64,000 nt of DNA from Lantana camara. Taxonomy: Eukaryota > Streptophyta > Magnoliopsida > Lamiales > Verbenaceae. The stretch spans positions 98,365,501-98,429,500 of the forward strand of contig CM074857.1 of assembly GCA_037501455.1 (NCBI GenBank), given 5' to 3'. Positions 10,769 through 23,061 of this stretch are shown here, in pieces; within the stretch, counting starts at the first letter, position 1, and the number at the start of each line of letters is the position of its first letter. Under the pieces are notes generated by a model. The model was not told the DNA's origin, made no database searches, and worked only from the letters and a program-made list of their open reading frames with translations. Position numbers and translations under genes: made by a program.

Positions 10769-11899
10769 GTTTACTTGGGAAGGGTCCAAACCATTCAAGT
10801 TGGGTTATTAATGGATGGGTTATCATTTAATTAAATAGCCCAGCATTTACTTGGGCTGTTTATGCATGTGGTGTAGAATAACATAAATGGCCTGATGTTT
10901 ACATGAACTTGTACAACCCACTTAAATGATGCGAAATTCCTTTAATGCCCCTTTCATTCTTCTTTTTCGATTGTTGGGAAATTTGTTGAAGAATTTCCAT
11001 TTTGGGGCGTGTTCATCGTTTGAGGAGCTCGAAAATTCATTCTCAGCTTTCATGTTCCTGCGATCAATACTTCTGGGTACGGGCATTTAGCTGTGTTGAG
11101 TTTTTGTTGCGTTTTATTCATTGTGTTGTTGCAATTTTTATGGGAAATTTTTCATTGCTTGTCCTCCCATTTTTTCCCAAATATGCTGGTACATATAATC
11201 GATGGTGTATGGTAGCACTTAACTTTCTGCTTCGCCTTATAATTTAATCGAGTTTTGTATTGGATTCTCATTATGAATTAGGGCTAAAATGTTCACGGCC
11301 ACTTTTTATTAGTGAATTCATCGAATCCCTAATTTGTTTACTATATAAAATTGTGTAGGGGGCAAAGACAATTGCCAAAGTTGTTGCACAAACTGGAATT
11401 AAGAACGCAGAGGTTCTTGGTCCCCATAAATTGAACAAAAATATAAATTATATATACAAAACTCTTGTATGTACATGTATACACAAGAAGGGAAGAAAGG
11501 ATTTTCATTACGAACACCTGAAGAGATGTGAAACGGCCTCGGGTATGGACTTGCGAACAAATATGGAGATATTGTGCTCGTTATATAGCGCATCTAGAGG
11601 CGAAAATATTGGCGGAAGATTCATTATTTTGTCAGATTTTGATCTGGCGTAACACCCTGAAAATTGGGAGGGATTAATTTTGGGAACAGTAAATGGGAGA
11701 ACTCTGAAGTTTGAACTAGTTTTGTAAGAGAAAGACGCCCAATTTCAATCATCAGAGAGGGCAAAAAAGTCATTTTGCCTTGACCACTGCAACTGGCTTA
11801 CATAACAACTCCATCTGAGTTGTTAGCTAAGAGGGTTTTCCCCTTCGACACAAGAAGGGGCCCGTTTTAAGTGCGGGCCTTCTCCCCACCCAAGTAAAC
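10769..11899. mobile_element. Candidate TIR element with GTTTACTTGGG ends and gene-like interior
   Basis: GTTTACTTGGG at 10769 is mirrored by CCCAAGTAAAC at 11889-11899. No matching target duplication was found, so the call is weak. The interior has genic composition: a leader-like stretch near 10930-11080, and after an AG at about 11358 an exon-like segment translating as GAKTIAKVVAQTGIKNAEVL. I do not recognise the family. It could be a gene fragment carried by a transposon, or the remains of a host gene. Confidence 0.35.
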
Positions 11900-12219
11900 A
11901 CTCGGAACATGCATACACCAAATGCTAACCATCTTTTAAACTCCAAGTAAACTTTCTCTTAATGAAATAGCGAGCATTGTTTTATAAATTAACATTTCGC
12001 AAATTAATTCAAAAGAATAAGAGAAAAATTGTCAAGTTAACTGTCCATAAGGCTGGAAATTAAAGAATATTCACACTATTTAATTCTGATTGTACTGTTT
12101 GCAAGGCGGCATGAATGGTTCAAATTATCCGGGATGCTACAACAAAAAAACAAGATGCAAATCAATATAAAAATAATAAATGAACGGGAAATTCCCGAGA
12201 AATCCCCAAATGAGGACTC
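11900..12219. other. AT-rich spacer
   Basis: Nothing recognised. Confidence 0.5.
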
Positions 12220-12544
12220 AAATTTGCTTTAACTCCCTATTTTTAAAAAAATTCCTCTTTGCTTCCTAGATGACAGGCCAAATTTGCTTTAACTCCCCAT
12301 AGTTGTATTAAAACTCAAGAATCTCGTACCCGGACCCCGGAATCACGTACTTAAATGCCCAAATGATGTATTTGCCCCCAAATACGAGATTTGGACATTT
12401 AAGTACGTGATTTCGGGGTTCGGGTACGAGATTCTTGAGTTTTAATACAACCTTTAAAAAAAATGGGGAGTTAAAGCAAATTTGGCTTGTCATCTAGGGA
12501 GCAAAGAGGAATTTTTTTAAAAATGGGGAGTTAAAGCAAATTTT
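12220..12544. repeat. Long hairpin (fold-back MITE), arms about 140 bp
   Basis: The left arm 12220-12359 and right arm about 12397-12544 are near-perfect inverted copies around a short loop near 12360-12396. Each arm itself contains two copies of AAATTTGCTTTAACTCCCC or its complement. A transcript through it would fold into a long double-stranded stem. No coding content. Confidence 0.9.
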
Positions 12545-13186
12545 TTCAACTTTTAGGTACTTTTTAAAAAAGACCCCATAAATAAAAGGTAGTTTATCAT
12601 TATTTTAATTAATTTATTGTATGTTACTCACCCTCAATCATATTTTACTTTTTTATTATTAAAAATTCTTGGAAAAGAAGGCATCGATCTTATCTAAAAC
12701 CACTTTGCTATATAATATTAATATTATATTTAGGGTTGTTTGTTTTACAAGGGAAACTTATATAAACTAAGTTAATGAGGTATAATTATTATTTATATAT
12801 AGGTGTCATCATACTCATGGACTTGCATATGGGTTCCATTTTCGTTGCCTTCGTCAATACGTGTGGTCCACTATCCATCTAAATATTTTAAATACATTTT
12901 AATATCAATTCGAATATTTAGAAATTATTGCTTTTGCAAGAGAGCACCACTTTGATTAATTATGAACTTATAAATAAATATTTAATTATTGCTTACTTCT
13001 TACTACTATTTGTAAAGTAAGAGAATAAAAGACATTTAAAATTGCACGCCAATTTTGGTTTATTGGAGGTAGCTTCTTAGTTAATGAATTCATTATTGCA
13101 CGAATTATTATGTGTCTAAAAGTCTAAATCTACAGCTAACCAAAAACTTGAAATATTTTATTCTATTTTATGCAAATGGCTTGGGA

Positions 13187-13222
<36 letters not shown>
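12545..13222. other. AT-rich spacer with (TA)n microsatellite
   Basis: No gene seen. A (TA)n tract lies at about 13191-13225 and directly abuts the next element. Confidence 0.6.
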
Positions 13223-13230
<8 letters not shown>

Positions 13231-13877
13231 TAATTACACAAATCTCTCTCATCTTTGGGTCTTAGGATGGATTGTATCTTATGACGGGTTGTCTTCCATA
13301 CTTTCACTTTGGGCGATTTGCCCCCTAATCTTTCAAAATTGTTGCACTTAACTCATTTTCAACGTTTCCGACGGAATATTTCGAGAATATTTCGATCAAG
13401 TAGAACTTTGACCGTCGATTTCTCTTCCGTCACGCCGACCCAAGAGTCAAGACCACTACCATCGTATTCCTCTCCCCAAAAAGAACAAAATTCATATCTC
13501 ATTCGACCCTATTGGCCGTCGGAAGCGTTGGAATTTGCATGCAAAGTTTCGTCGGCCATTCGTCATCTTTGACCGATGATTCCTTATTCGTTTGTTGTCA
13601 GATTTTGATTTTGAGACCACCGTTTTATTCTTTACGTCGAGACATTCGATTTGATATATAATATCAACACGTTTAAAATCTGATTTATACAAGTTTAGCC
13701 TTATAAATCGCATCAAAAAAAAAATAATAATAAACGAAATATTCCCTAAAATTCCACCGAAAATGGGTTAAGTGCAACAATTTTAAAAGGTTAGGGAACA
13801 AATCGTCCAAAATGAAAAGATGGAGAACAATCCGCCCTAACACCCAAGAGACGGGGATAAGTGTAATTAACCCTATA
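13223..13877. mobile_element. TIR element, ends TATAGGGTTAATTACAC, about 655 bp
   Basis: TATAGGGTTAATTACAC at 13223-13239 is exactly mirrored at 13861-13877. The arms stay recognisable for about 140 bp (for example AAAATTGTTGCACTTAAC at 13337 against its inverse near 13772). The interior has no supported gene. The left end sits in a (TA)n run, so the target duplication is unclear. Confidence 0.8.
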
Positions 13878-14535
13878 TTTTAGTGTGAAATAAACTTGAA
13901 TATAAACATCATTTACCGCAAAAAGGGGTGGTTGTTAACATTCGATTTTCAGGTTTTCTTTACTTTTTTTTTTTTTTTTTTATGAGGATTTTTATGTTCA
14001 CATGTCATGAAGTTAATGAGTAACAAACAAGCTGCGTTAGTTAACTCTCTTTATAGTTTTTCTAAAAAGTATATCTAAAAGTATATCTCTGAGGGATCAT
14101 GTTCTTACTTCTTACCTTTTGAACGTTTATGAAATATCATATTAATCGTCATAAACGTTCGAGTCTATTAAGTGTAATTTAAAATTAAATTTAAATTACT
14201 ATTAAACAATAATATTAGTCGATTATATTTAAAATTTTTAACTTATATATAAAATTTATTTCTTATATTGTGCCTGTATGAGATAGGGGTTTCACATTAC
14301 TCATTTAGCTTTATATTTTAATCAATCTAAATACCACAAGTCCACAACAATGAAAAAGTTTGGCATCAATTTGTGAGAACTGAAATATTAGTTAGTGTCG
14401 CTATATCATTACTGTTTTATATTTTACCTTTTGTAAAATGTCTATTATTATACTAGAATTGGAAGTTACGGATTTTCATACTCTGTCCAATTATAAAATT
14501 TCATTTCTTATTCAGTTTATAGAACTTTTTTCTAA
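13878..14535. other. AT-rich spacer
   Basis: A poly-T run lies at about 13964-13981. No gene or repeat boundary could be supported. Confidence 0.5.
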
Positions 14536-14544
14536 TATCCTCAG

Positions 14545-15801
14545 GGGAAAATATCATTTTTAGTCCTCTACAATTGCCATTTTTCGCTTTTCGTCCTGAA
14601 CTTTTCACTTGTCTCAAATTGCATCCTCTACATTTCCAGAAATCTCAATTTTAGTCCTTTTAGTAACAGACGTTAAATTTTGGACGGAAAAGGTCACGTG
14701 TGACGCACATGGCCTGAATGAAGCCCGAAATTGACTCAACGTGTCTGAGTAAAAACCCTAATTTGATTACCTAGGGTAAAATTCAAAAAATCACACCTTC
14801 CTCTCGCATCTCTCTCAACCTGCGCTTGTTCCTCTCTGATTTTCCTCAAGAAATTGCTTGCTTTGGAGTTGGCATGGATGAAATAGAATCCGTGGCGGAG
14901 ATGGGTGCACGGCGGGGTGGAGGAAGCCGTCGTGGAGGGAGAGGGAAAACAACAGGCGGAGTGAGAGACGGAGGAGGGCCATAGCTGCTAAGATTTAGGG
15001 TAATTACAATCTACCCAAGCACTGTGACAACAATGAAGTTCTCAATGCGCTCTGTGCTGAGGCGGATTGGATCGTCGAGCCTGATGGCACTACTTATCGC
15101 AAGGTTAATTTTCGATTTTCCTCTGTTTGTTTTGCTTGGATTTGCCTAGATCTGTTGAATTGGGATGTGGGTTTGCCTCATTTTTGGATCAATTGCTGGT
15201 TTTGGTTCTTCAATTTATGGTTTTTTCCCCAGTTTTGGCGAAAATATTCTGGGTTTTGGATTTTTGAAGGGTTCTATGTTTTTCTTGCTTTTTTCTTTGG
15301 CTAATTGATTGATTCCTAGCTAATTTCCCTCCTTCTTTTTCCTCTTAATTTGGAAGATTTGAGTTAATTATGGATCTACATCTACTTTAATTGAACTATA
15401 AATTAAAGCTGATGAGAGCTCAAGTTAGATGCTATTCTCAGCTGCATTTCCCCTTTGTTTCTGCAAATTGGGGTGAAATTCAGCTCGCAAGAATTTGTCG
15501 ATTTAATGTGATTTATTGATGTAATTGATTGTTCGGGGATGCAAGCCAATTCCAATGGAAATAGGAGGGACATCGACCAACATAACCCCAAGTTCATCAA
15601 GACCTGTTGTATCAATTTCGGGCTTTATTCAGGCCATGTGTGTCACACGTGACCTTTTCCATCCAAAATTTAACGTCTGTTACTAAAAGGACTAAAATTG
15701 AGATTTCTGGAAATATAGAGAATGCAATTTGAGACAAGTGAAAAGTTCAGTACGAAAAGCGAAAAATGGCAATTGTAGAGGACTAAAAATGATATTTTCC
15801 C
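14545..15801 (+). mobile_element. Mutator-like element carrying a host gene fragment (Pack-MULE type)
   Basis: Terminal inverted repeats of about 190 bp (14545-14734 and 15612-15801) start GGGAAAATATC and stay highly similar up to a CGAAATTGA block. The flanks are TATCCTCAG (14536-14544) and TATCCTCAA (15802-15810), a 9-bp duplication with one mismatch, as expected for Mutator. There is no transposase. The interior between the repeats is a piece of a BES1/BZR1-family gene, described separately. The high similarity of the arms suggests a fairly recent insertion. Confidence 0.88.
14904..15611 (+). pseudogene. Captured BES1/BZR1 gene fragment (exon 1, intron 1, part of exon 2)
   Basis: From 14924 the frame reads [12 protein letters not shown], then a basic run [11 protein letters not shown] ending at 14995, then TAG at 14996-14998, then [15 protein letters not shown] and DGTTYRK ending at 15103. 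These are the DNA-binding domain blocks of plant brassinosteroid-response factors of the BES1/BZR1 family. About six residues that normally stand between AAKI and GNYN are missing; an in-frame deletion of about 18 nt would explain both the gap and the TAG. A GT donor follows at 15104, at the position of the family's first intron. Exon 2 appears to resume at 15537 with GCKPIPMEIGGTS, but the acceptor reads CGG instead of CAG. Both faults point to a pseudogene. Closest paralogue unknown. Confidence 0.88.
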
Positions 15802-15810
15802 TATCCTCAA

Positions 15811-16786
15811 AATACAAGCAGTTTATATACGAGACTGAAAGTGCAGTAATAGAACTTTTATTTTTGAATCAGCAGCAATAGCACCCTACATGCTCGGTTT
15901 ATCCACTTCCATAGTAGCCCAGGTTGCAACCTTATACTAAGAATGAAAGTTCTAGCCTACTAAACTTAAAATTTGAAGTGTACAAAAACAAATAAAAACT
16001 TACACGCACACAAAAGCCGGTACATAAACCCGCATAACTCGCATAAACTCGTATAACTCGTCAAATCTGTTCGAACTGAACCGAATCGAATCATCGAAAA
16101 ATCGTCGACTGAAATTTTAAAAAAATAATCACGATTAGAAAATATTTCGACCCGTCACTTTCTGATCAAGTAATGGGTCTAGTAATTAAAATCCGCCTAA
16201 CCACAAGCTATATATATATATAATCGTAATTACATAAATACATGATACATAATACAAGTATTATGTGTACTAAACAAATTATACATATATCTGTGTTGAA
16301 CTAATATTATGCAAGTTGTTTTATAAACTATAAAATTATATTACATGATTTATATTTTGTCATCTTTCCATCGATCCAATATAAAGGAAGGGGATAAGAT
16401 TATATTATTTATTTAATAATGTATATATTATATATATTTTTTATCTACTTTGAAATCATTATATATTTGTGTCGCAATAGGTATTAATTAAAATAAATGT
16501 TCATATATTTTTATATTTTTTTTGTTATTGAATTAAAATTATGAATACAAAAGATTTTTATTAAAAAATATATATATAATGTCAAATCGCTAATCAGCCT
16601 ACTATATAACCACGCATACCCATCCAATACGAACCGTTCGTTTTGAAAAAAATTATTATGCATTTACGGTCTATATTTTTACAAACCCACATATTTTGAG
16701 TTCGGTGACATTTCACTTATAAAACAGCTCGTACCCGACCACATACACCCTAGTTCCGATACACACCCAATGAGTAAAACATAGAG
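15811..16786. other. AT-rich spacer
   Basis: No gene seen. A short run of repeated CGTATAACTC/CGCATAACTC units lies near 16030-16060 and a (TA)n tract near 16210. Confidence 0.5.
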
Positions 16787-16791
16787 AGAAC

Positions 16792-16965
16792 TGTTTGGAA
16801 AACTGTAAATCAGGGGCGTAGTTGATTGTGTATATCCCATAGTTGACTTTCCTTATGTAGAGTTGTGTACAATATATAGCTAGCCTATTAACAAAATGTA
16901 ATTAATGAAGTATTAGTGCAATAGGGAAAATTCACCCAAAATCATGTTTTCTTCTACTTTTGACA
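16792..16965 (+). mobile_element. 5' LTR of a complete small-LTR Copia (174 bp), followed by primer-binding site
   Basis: The LTR runs from TGTTTGGAAAACTG to TTTTGACA. It is followed at once (16966) by TGGTATTAGAGCGGG, a primer-binding site of the initiator-methionine-tRNA type with one change from TGGTATCAGAGC. The partner LTR at 21696-21869 has the same length and differs at roughly two dozen positions by eye, so the insertion is old. The target duplication AGAAC is at 16787-16791 and 21870-21874. Confidence 0.95.
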
Positions 16966-17038
16966 TGGTATTAGAGCGGGTGATGATCCATTAAACGGAT
17001 CCGAACCTTGCTCATCACATACCGTACCTTTCCCGATC

Positions 17039-18047
17039 ATGATCGAAGAAAACAGCCACTCCAACTCTGGCAAGGAATTGCAGCAGCCTGTCGATTCCTT
17101 AGCCACGCTGTTAGCCAACATCTTTAGAAGCTACAACCCTGAACAGAAATCAATCAAACACATATACCCCAGAATTTATCGATTAACATAAAATTGAATC
17201 AATTTAATTATTCACTATAGTCCCGATTGATGAAGATGACAATCGGGGGAAGAGAGAATTTGAGTCACATCACCGGGACGCCACCACCTCCGTCGACAGA
17301 CCACCCTACCTACCACCGGTGGGAATATACGGATCTCATCGTCTGTTCATGGATTCTCGATAATATGAAGCCCGATTTAATCAGCAACTACGTTCCGTAT
17401 CCATCAACGAAGAACCTCAGGGAGAGGTTGAAGGTTACGTATGGCCACAGAATAAACGGACTTCAGATCTATGACCTGACCATAAGAGCCAACAGCATGA
17501 AACAAGGTTTCGACACCATAAAACATTACTACAGTAACTTACAGCGGGTATGGCGAGAAATCGAGGTTCGACAGCCGAACCCGATGACCCATGAGGAAGA
17601 CATTAACACATTCAACCGTCTCAAATCAAAGAATCAGCTCTTCCAATTCCTCGCCGGAGTTAATGACACTTATGACACAGACCGGTGTGACCTCTAAAGG
17701 AAAATCCACTTCTGATGGTTGCTAAGGCATATGCTACCATCCAACAAGCGACAACAAGATGAGAAATCATGAGCTCTGACTGGAGTTCATCATCGGCGGG
17801 GGTTTCCAATGTGAGAACAGGACTCATTGCCCAACATCCGACGCAGAAGAGGGTCAGATCTGGGTCGTACGGCGATACCAAGTCACGGCAAGGACAGGGA
17901 CAACCACGATGGGGACCTATTCCACCTCGTCGGAACGGTGGTACTGATCGGATACTGGTGAAGTGTGCCCAATCTAGCCGATTGGGTCACAAGAAGGAAG
18001 ATTGTTACGAGATTATTATTAGTTTTCCCGACGGCTGGCGCAACTAG
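17039..18047 (+). pseudogene. Copia gag, frameshifted
   Basis: An ATG at 17039 opens MIEENSHSNSGKELQQ, after which the frame is lost. The main gag body is at 17227-17696 in another frame (WILDNMKPDLISNYVPYP, LRERLKVTYGHRINGLQIYDL), followed by a stop. The zinc-knuckle region at about 17958-18010 reads KCAQSSRLGHKKEDC, so the second Cys of the CxxCx4Hx4C motif is Ser. It belongs to the element 16792-21869 and is not functional. Confidence 0.85.
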
Positions 18048-18234
18048 CCGTCGCGCCGGGGTTACGGCGCAACAAAGATAATGATGGATGACCAAGGGTC
18101 TGGTGAGTCCGGCAATGCAGTGGGGATGGCGGCTCAGGCAGTATCCAAGGATCGGGGAAGACGAAGTGGGGCGCAAGAAGCAAGGGTGGCAGCTGAACGA
18201 AATAAGGAAGAAGGGTATCACTTAGATATTAGGG

Positions 18235-21200
18235 TTGGACATACTACAAAATATCCAAAATACCCCTCAGCCCTTTTTGCCTTTAATTCATTCATTCTTT
18301 AATGGTACTATTTCAAATGAATTAATTAATGAGGAGCATTTTCCCATAAATAAGTGTGAAAGCATAGGAGTAACCCTACATACTAATACTAAGCAGGAAC
18401 GAAGGAGTACACAGTGGCTCTTTAATTGTGGGGCCACCAATACTATGACGTACGATCCGGTTGATTGTGCTAGCAGCACCCCTCCAAATAAGACAGCAAT
18501 TTAGGATGCTACCGGGGGTCTTTCTTCCGTCTATAGGGCAGGAACCATAGCTCTTTCCCCTACTTTAAAACTAAATAACTATCTTTTTGTGCCTGATCTA
18601 TTGTGCAAGCTATTATCTATCAGTCATATCACTAGAGAATTGAACTACAAAGTTCTCATGGACCCTACCTTTTGTTTACTACAGGATATTCGGTTGGGGA
18701 GAGTGATTAGGCGTGGTACTGAAATTGGGGGCTTGTGCTACGTTCATGAGGTGGCTCAACAGAGAACTGCAGTGCTTGCTCACGGAATAGTGGACCGCCA
18801 GAGATGGTTGTGGCACCGACGGTTGGGACACCCATTCAGTTATTATTTCCCAGCTTTTTTTTCTAAGAATAGTGATAAGTTTTCATGTGAAACCTGTATA
18901 ATTTCAAAAAGCCACAGACAGTCTTTTTTTTCCGTCAAACTCTAGAGGACAACATGTTTTTCCTTTAGTTCATTCTGATGTGTGGGGACCTGCCTCGAAT
19001 AGTGGTGGTTGCATGATTGGTCATGAATTTAAGTATTTTGGGTTGTTTATTGACGATTGATTTCGAATGACGTGGATCTATTTTCTTAAGAATAAATATG
19101 ATGTTCCCTCTAAGTTTGTGGAGTTCTTTAATATGGTTCGTACCCAGTTAAGTCTCATATTTAGGCCCTTCGATCAGGCAATGCGTGGAGTTTGTCAACT
19201 CAACGTTAAAATAATTCTTTTGTGATAATGGGCTTATACATCAAACCTTTTTCCCCAATACTCCTCAAAAAAATGGGGTAACTGAATGAAAAAACCGTCA
19301 GCTTCTTGAAATATCTCTGGCCATGATGATTGAGTCCCACTGCCCTAAGTACTTTTGGCCTAAAGTAGCAGCTACATCAGTTTACCTTATCAACGACCTT
19401 CCCACGAAGGCTTTAAACCTTGACACCCCACTCAAACGTCTAAGCAACCATGTCAGTATTCCATCCACACTAACCCTTCCTTCTCGGGTCTTTGGGAGTT
19501 CTGTCTTTGTCCATATCCCTGAACCTAATCGAACTAAACTTGATCCCTGTTCTCTTAAGTGTGTCTTTGTGGGGTATGAGGTACATCAAAAGGGTTACAG
19601 GTGCCATCATCCATCCACTAACGTATGTATACAACTGTGGATTGTAGTTTTCTTGAGACAAAATATTTTTTCTCCTAACCCAGTTCTCAGGGGGAGAGTC
19701 AGTAGCAGGAGTCACTGGGTTGGATGGCACCCTCTTGGCCAAATAAGGTTCTAACAGAGCAAGTAAGCGGGACCGCCCAGCCTGCCCGTCACACAGTACA
19801 GCCCCCACGCAATCCCACCATAAATCAATCACTTTAAATGATAATTTTGAGGTATGTGATAGTAATTTTGATTCTGATAATACCATTCCTACAAGTCAAT
19901 ATGAACCTAACAGTGCAGGAAGTGACGAGGAACAAGGGGAGAACGAAATATAGACATAGGAGGTAACAGATGCAGCTGAAATCATAAATGAGAACAGATA
20001 TGTGTTACCACCCCGAGCAAATTGAGGCGTGCATCCAAAGAGATATGAACTTGAATTTGGGAACAAAACTTCAAAATATCTGATAGCCGGTCTAGCTAAA
20101 GGGAGTCTATCACATCAAGCCTGGGCCTATACCACTTCAATGTACTCTACCGTGGTTTCAAGTAAGGTAGAGGAGGCAGTTAAGGATGTTAGATGGACTT
20201 AAGCTATGAGGGATGAAATAGAAGCCCTTGAGAAGATTGGAACATGGGAGAAATGCAGGTTGCCTGGTGGAAAAAGAGCAGTTAGGTGCCGATAGGTGTT
20301 TACAGTCAAACACAGAGTAGATGGAAGTATAGAGAGATATAAGGTTCGACTGGTGGCCAATAGGTACACAGTGATATACGGTGTAGATTATTCAAAAACA
20401 TTCTCTCCAATGGCGACAATAGATACTATTAGAGTTTCGTTCGATAGCAGCGAATCGAGGTTGGCCATTATATCAGTTTGATATAAAGAACACATTCTTG
20501 CACAACGATCTGAGGGAAGAGGTTTACACGGAGCCTCCACCAGGTTTGTCGGAAGGCTATGGTAAATAGGAAGTGTGTAGGTTAAGGAAGACACTATATG
20601 GCTTGAAGAAGTTACCTCGAGTCTAGTTTGGAAGATTCACTGTTGTCATGAGAAGGTACGAATATTATCAAAGTAACCCAGATCATAATCTATTCCTGAA
20701 AAGGAGAGACGGGAGAGTATCTTGCCTGATAATATACGTGGTTGACATGATCATTAAGGGAGATGACTCAGAGTAGATATCCCAGCTTTGCGAAAAAAAA
20801 TTTTAGAAGTTCAAAATGAAGGACCTACGGGAGCTGAAGTATTTTCTAGGGATAGAGGTGTTGAGATCCAGACGAGGCATCTTCATCTCATAACGAAAAT
20901 TTATCCTTGGCCTTCTTGCTGAAGTTGGACTTCTTGAGTGTAAGCCAGTCGGCACTCTGATAGTGGTCAATCATGGAATCCGAAAAGTAGAGGGGGCAGA
21001 AAAAGCTGATAAGGGACAGTATCAATGTTTAGTTGAAAAATTGATCTATCTTTCCCATACTCAGCCAATGTGGCCTGTGCAGTCGGAATCCTTAGTCAGT
21101 TTATGCATAGACCTCATAAGGAGCGTACGGATGCAACACTGCGGGAATGTCGATACTTGAAGGGGCATCCGGGAAGAGGTGTCTGATTTTAGAAGCATGG

Positions 21201-21640
21201 CACCTAGACATCAAAGCCTACACCAACACAGATTTGGCCAGAAATTCAGTAGACAGAAGGTCAACTTCTAGGTATTTTGCACTAGTTGGAGGAAACTTGG
21301 TGTCTTGGAGGAGCAAAAAGCATAAACTAGTAGCACTTTCGAATCACGGAGGCTGAGTTTCGGGGCATTGCATAAGGAGTAATTGAGGTCTTGTGGCTAA
21401 GGAAGTTACTCTCGAAGATTGGATTTCCAGCAACAGGAGACTGTAAGTTGAGGTACGATAACCGAACTGCCATCAGCATATTGGAAAACCCAGTGCAGTA
21501 TGATCATACGAAGCACGTGGAAGTGGACAGACACTTCATTAAAGAAAAATAGAAAGAATGGCTTATTATCATTCCGTTTGTGCGATCTGAGGATCAATTG
21601 GCAGATATCTTAACAAACGTAGTAAATGGGAGGATTTTCA
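18235..21640 (+). pseudogene. Copia pol (protease, integrase, RT, RNase H), multiply broken
   Basis: Blocks occur in Copia order. The protease near 18415 reads WLFNCGATNTMTYD, where the catalytic Asp position is Asn. The GAG-pre-integrase zinc region near 18800-18920 has WLWHRRLGHP and CETCIISK. Integrase pieces follow at 18960-19330, starting at HSDVWGPA. The integrase tail lies at 19323-19740, the RT start at 20296-20450 (KVRLVANRYTVIYGVDYSKTFSP), and RNase H at 21180-21360 (CLILEAWHLDIKAYTNTDLA) with a tail near 21600. Many stops and frameshifts separate them. The lineage within Copia is uncertain; the short LTRs are unlike the Angela-like elements elsewhere in the window. Confidence 0.85.
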
Positions 21641-21695
21641 GTGAGGTTCTGAGCAAGTTGAGTATCGAAGACCCAACACTTGACTTGAGGTAGAG

Positions 21696-21869
21696 TGTTA
21701 GGAAAACTGTAAATTTGGGGTGTAATTTATTGTGTATATCTCATAGTTGACTTTTCTTATTTAGAGTTGTGTACAATATATAGCTAGCTTATTAACACAA
21801 TGTAATTAACAAAGTATTAGAGCAAAACAGAAAATACCCCCAAAATCATGTTTTCTTCTACTTCTAACA
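21696..21869 (+). mobile_element. 3' LTR of the small-LTR Copia
   Basis: The LTR runs from TGTTAGGAAAACTG to TTCTAACA and is preceded by the purine-rich TTGAGGTAGAG. The element spans 16792-21869 (5078 bp) with perfect AGAAC target duplications. Confidence 0.95.
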
Positions 21870-21874
21870 AGAAC

Positions 21875-22261
21875 TTGGGGAAAGAATAATTTCTATATTC
21901 CATAAAATATTGTCAGTACATTCTTTTCATTTTTTTAGATACAGATGATAAGGAAATTAATTAACCAAACTCCATATCTTATTTCATTAATCAAACTCAA
22001 CTAGAAAGAAACGTAATAACAAAGGACTGACACAATATAATGTGATGACATAAAATGTAATAACTAAATGTTGGACTTCCCTACTTCAAAGGCGCACCAC
22101 TTACAAAAGCGGCTTTTTAACTCTTCAAAACACATAATAAAAGCAATCTCAATTCCTACATCATCTTTTTATATTTTTCATAAAACTCCCACACGAATAG
22201 TAAATTCTAAATTTTTTTATGTTTTTTTCTCAGAAGGAACTTTTATTTTGGGCTCATAACA
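21875..22261. other. AT-rich spacer
   Basis: Possibly the decayed downstream part of the minus-strand Gypsy element. Nothing specific seen. Confidence 0.4.
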
Positions 22262-22680
22262 ATTGTCTTCCTCCACCTCCCACCCCCACCTCTATGCCCA
22301 AAAAATAAATTTTGTCCTCAAAGATCATAATTTGGAAATCAATGTTTCATTGCATAAAGGTCCTCCCACGAATTATCCTCTTCAACTACTTTAAACCAAC
22401 GAACCAAAACTTGTGCCACTTGTTTGTTATTACAATCGACTAAAACAAAATATGGTCATGATCAGTGACATGAATGTGTAGATTTGAATGTCAAAATCCA
22501 CTATCACATTTCTTCTTCAACTAAGAGATATGAAAATATTATGAATCAGTTTATTAGAATGGAGCTCTGTTGTATAAGCCACACTCCCTACACATTTAAG
22601 AACTTTAAAGGGTCTAAAATATCTGAGGGACAGCTTGTGGAATGGCTATTGTTAAATGGAAACTTGTCTGATAAATATAA
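22262..22680 (-). pseudogene. C-terminal end of a Gypsy chromovirus pol
   Basis: Read on the minus strand, the region near 22290-22330 gives LEDKIYFLGIEV, the usual end of the chromodomain region of plant chromovirus polyproteins. More degenerate sequence follows upstream. It pairs with the integrase remnant at 24290-24960 on the same strand; the two are now separated by inserted sequence. Confidence 0.55.
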
Positions 22681-22739
22681 TAAAATAAAATAAAAATTAA
22701 ACGAATTAAAAGAAATAAATTTTTATTAAAAAGGCTATT

Positions 22740-23061
22740 TTTCAATTAGGTCCAAAACTTTCAAAAAGTTGCAGTTAAGTCCAAAGCCAAGTTTTCCATT
22801 AAGTCCAATAATTTTAAAGTCATACAATTACATACTTAAATCACGTATATCACATAATTCACGAAATTAGCATACTCGGGAATTAAATTCAAAATAGGAA
22901 AATTAAATACAAAAGTTAAAGCATGAAAATTAAACAATTAGAGCATATAAATCACTTAAACAATTAATTCAACGTATAAATTAAATAAAAATAAGAATTA
23001 AAATGTTGGAAAAACCTCTCATGACGTCATACCTGGCTCGTCGGAGAGACGGGGTGTCACA
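22740..23061 (+). mobile_element. 3' end of an LTR of the GGGGYGTCACA family
   Basis: An AT-rich block ends GACGTCATACCTGGCTCG...GGGGTGTCACA, equivalent to the ends at 224, 10278 and 62016. Its 5' part is missing, so it is a truncated LTR inside the chromovirus region. Confidence 0.65.
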
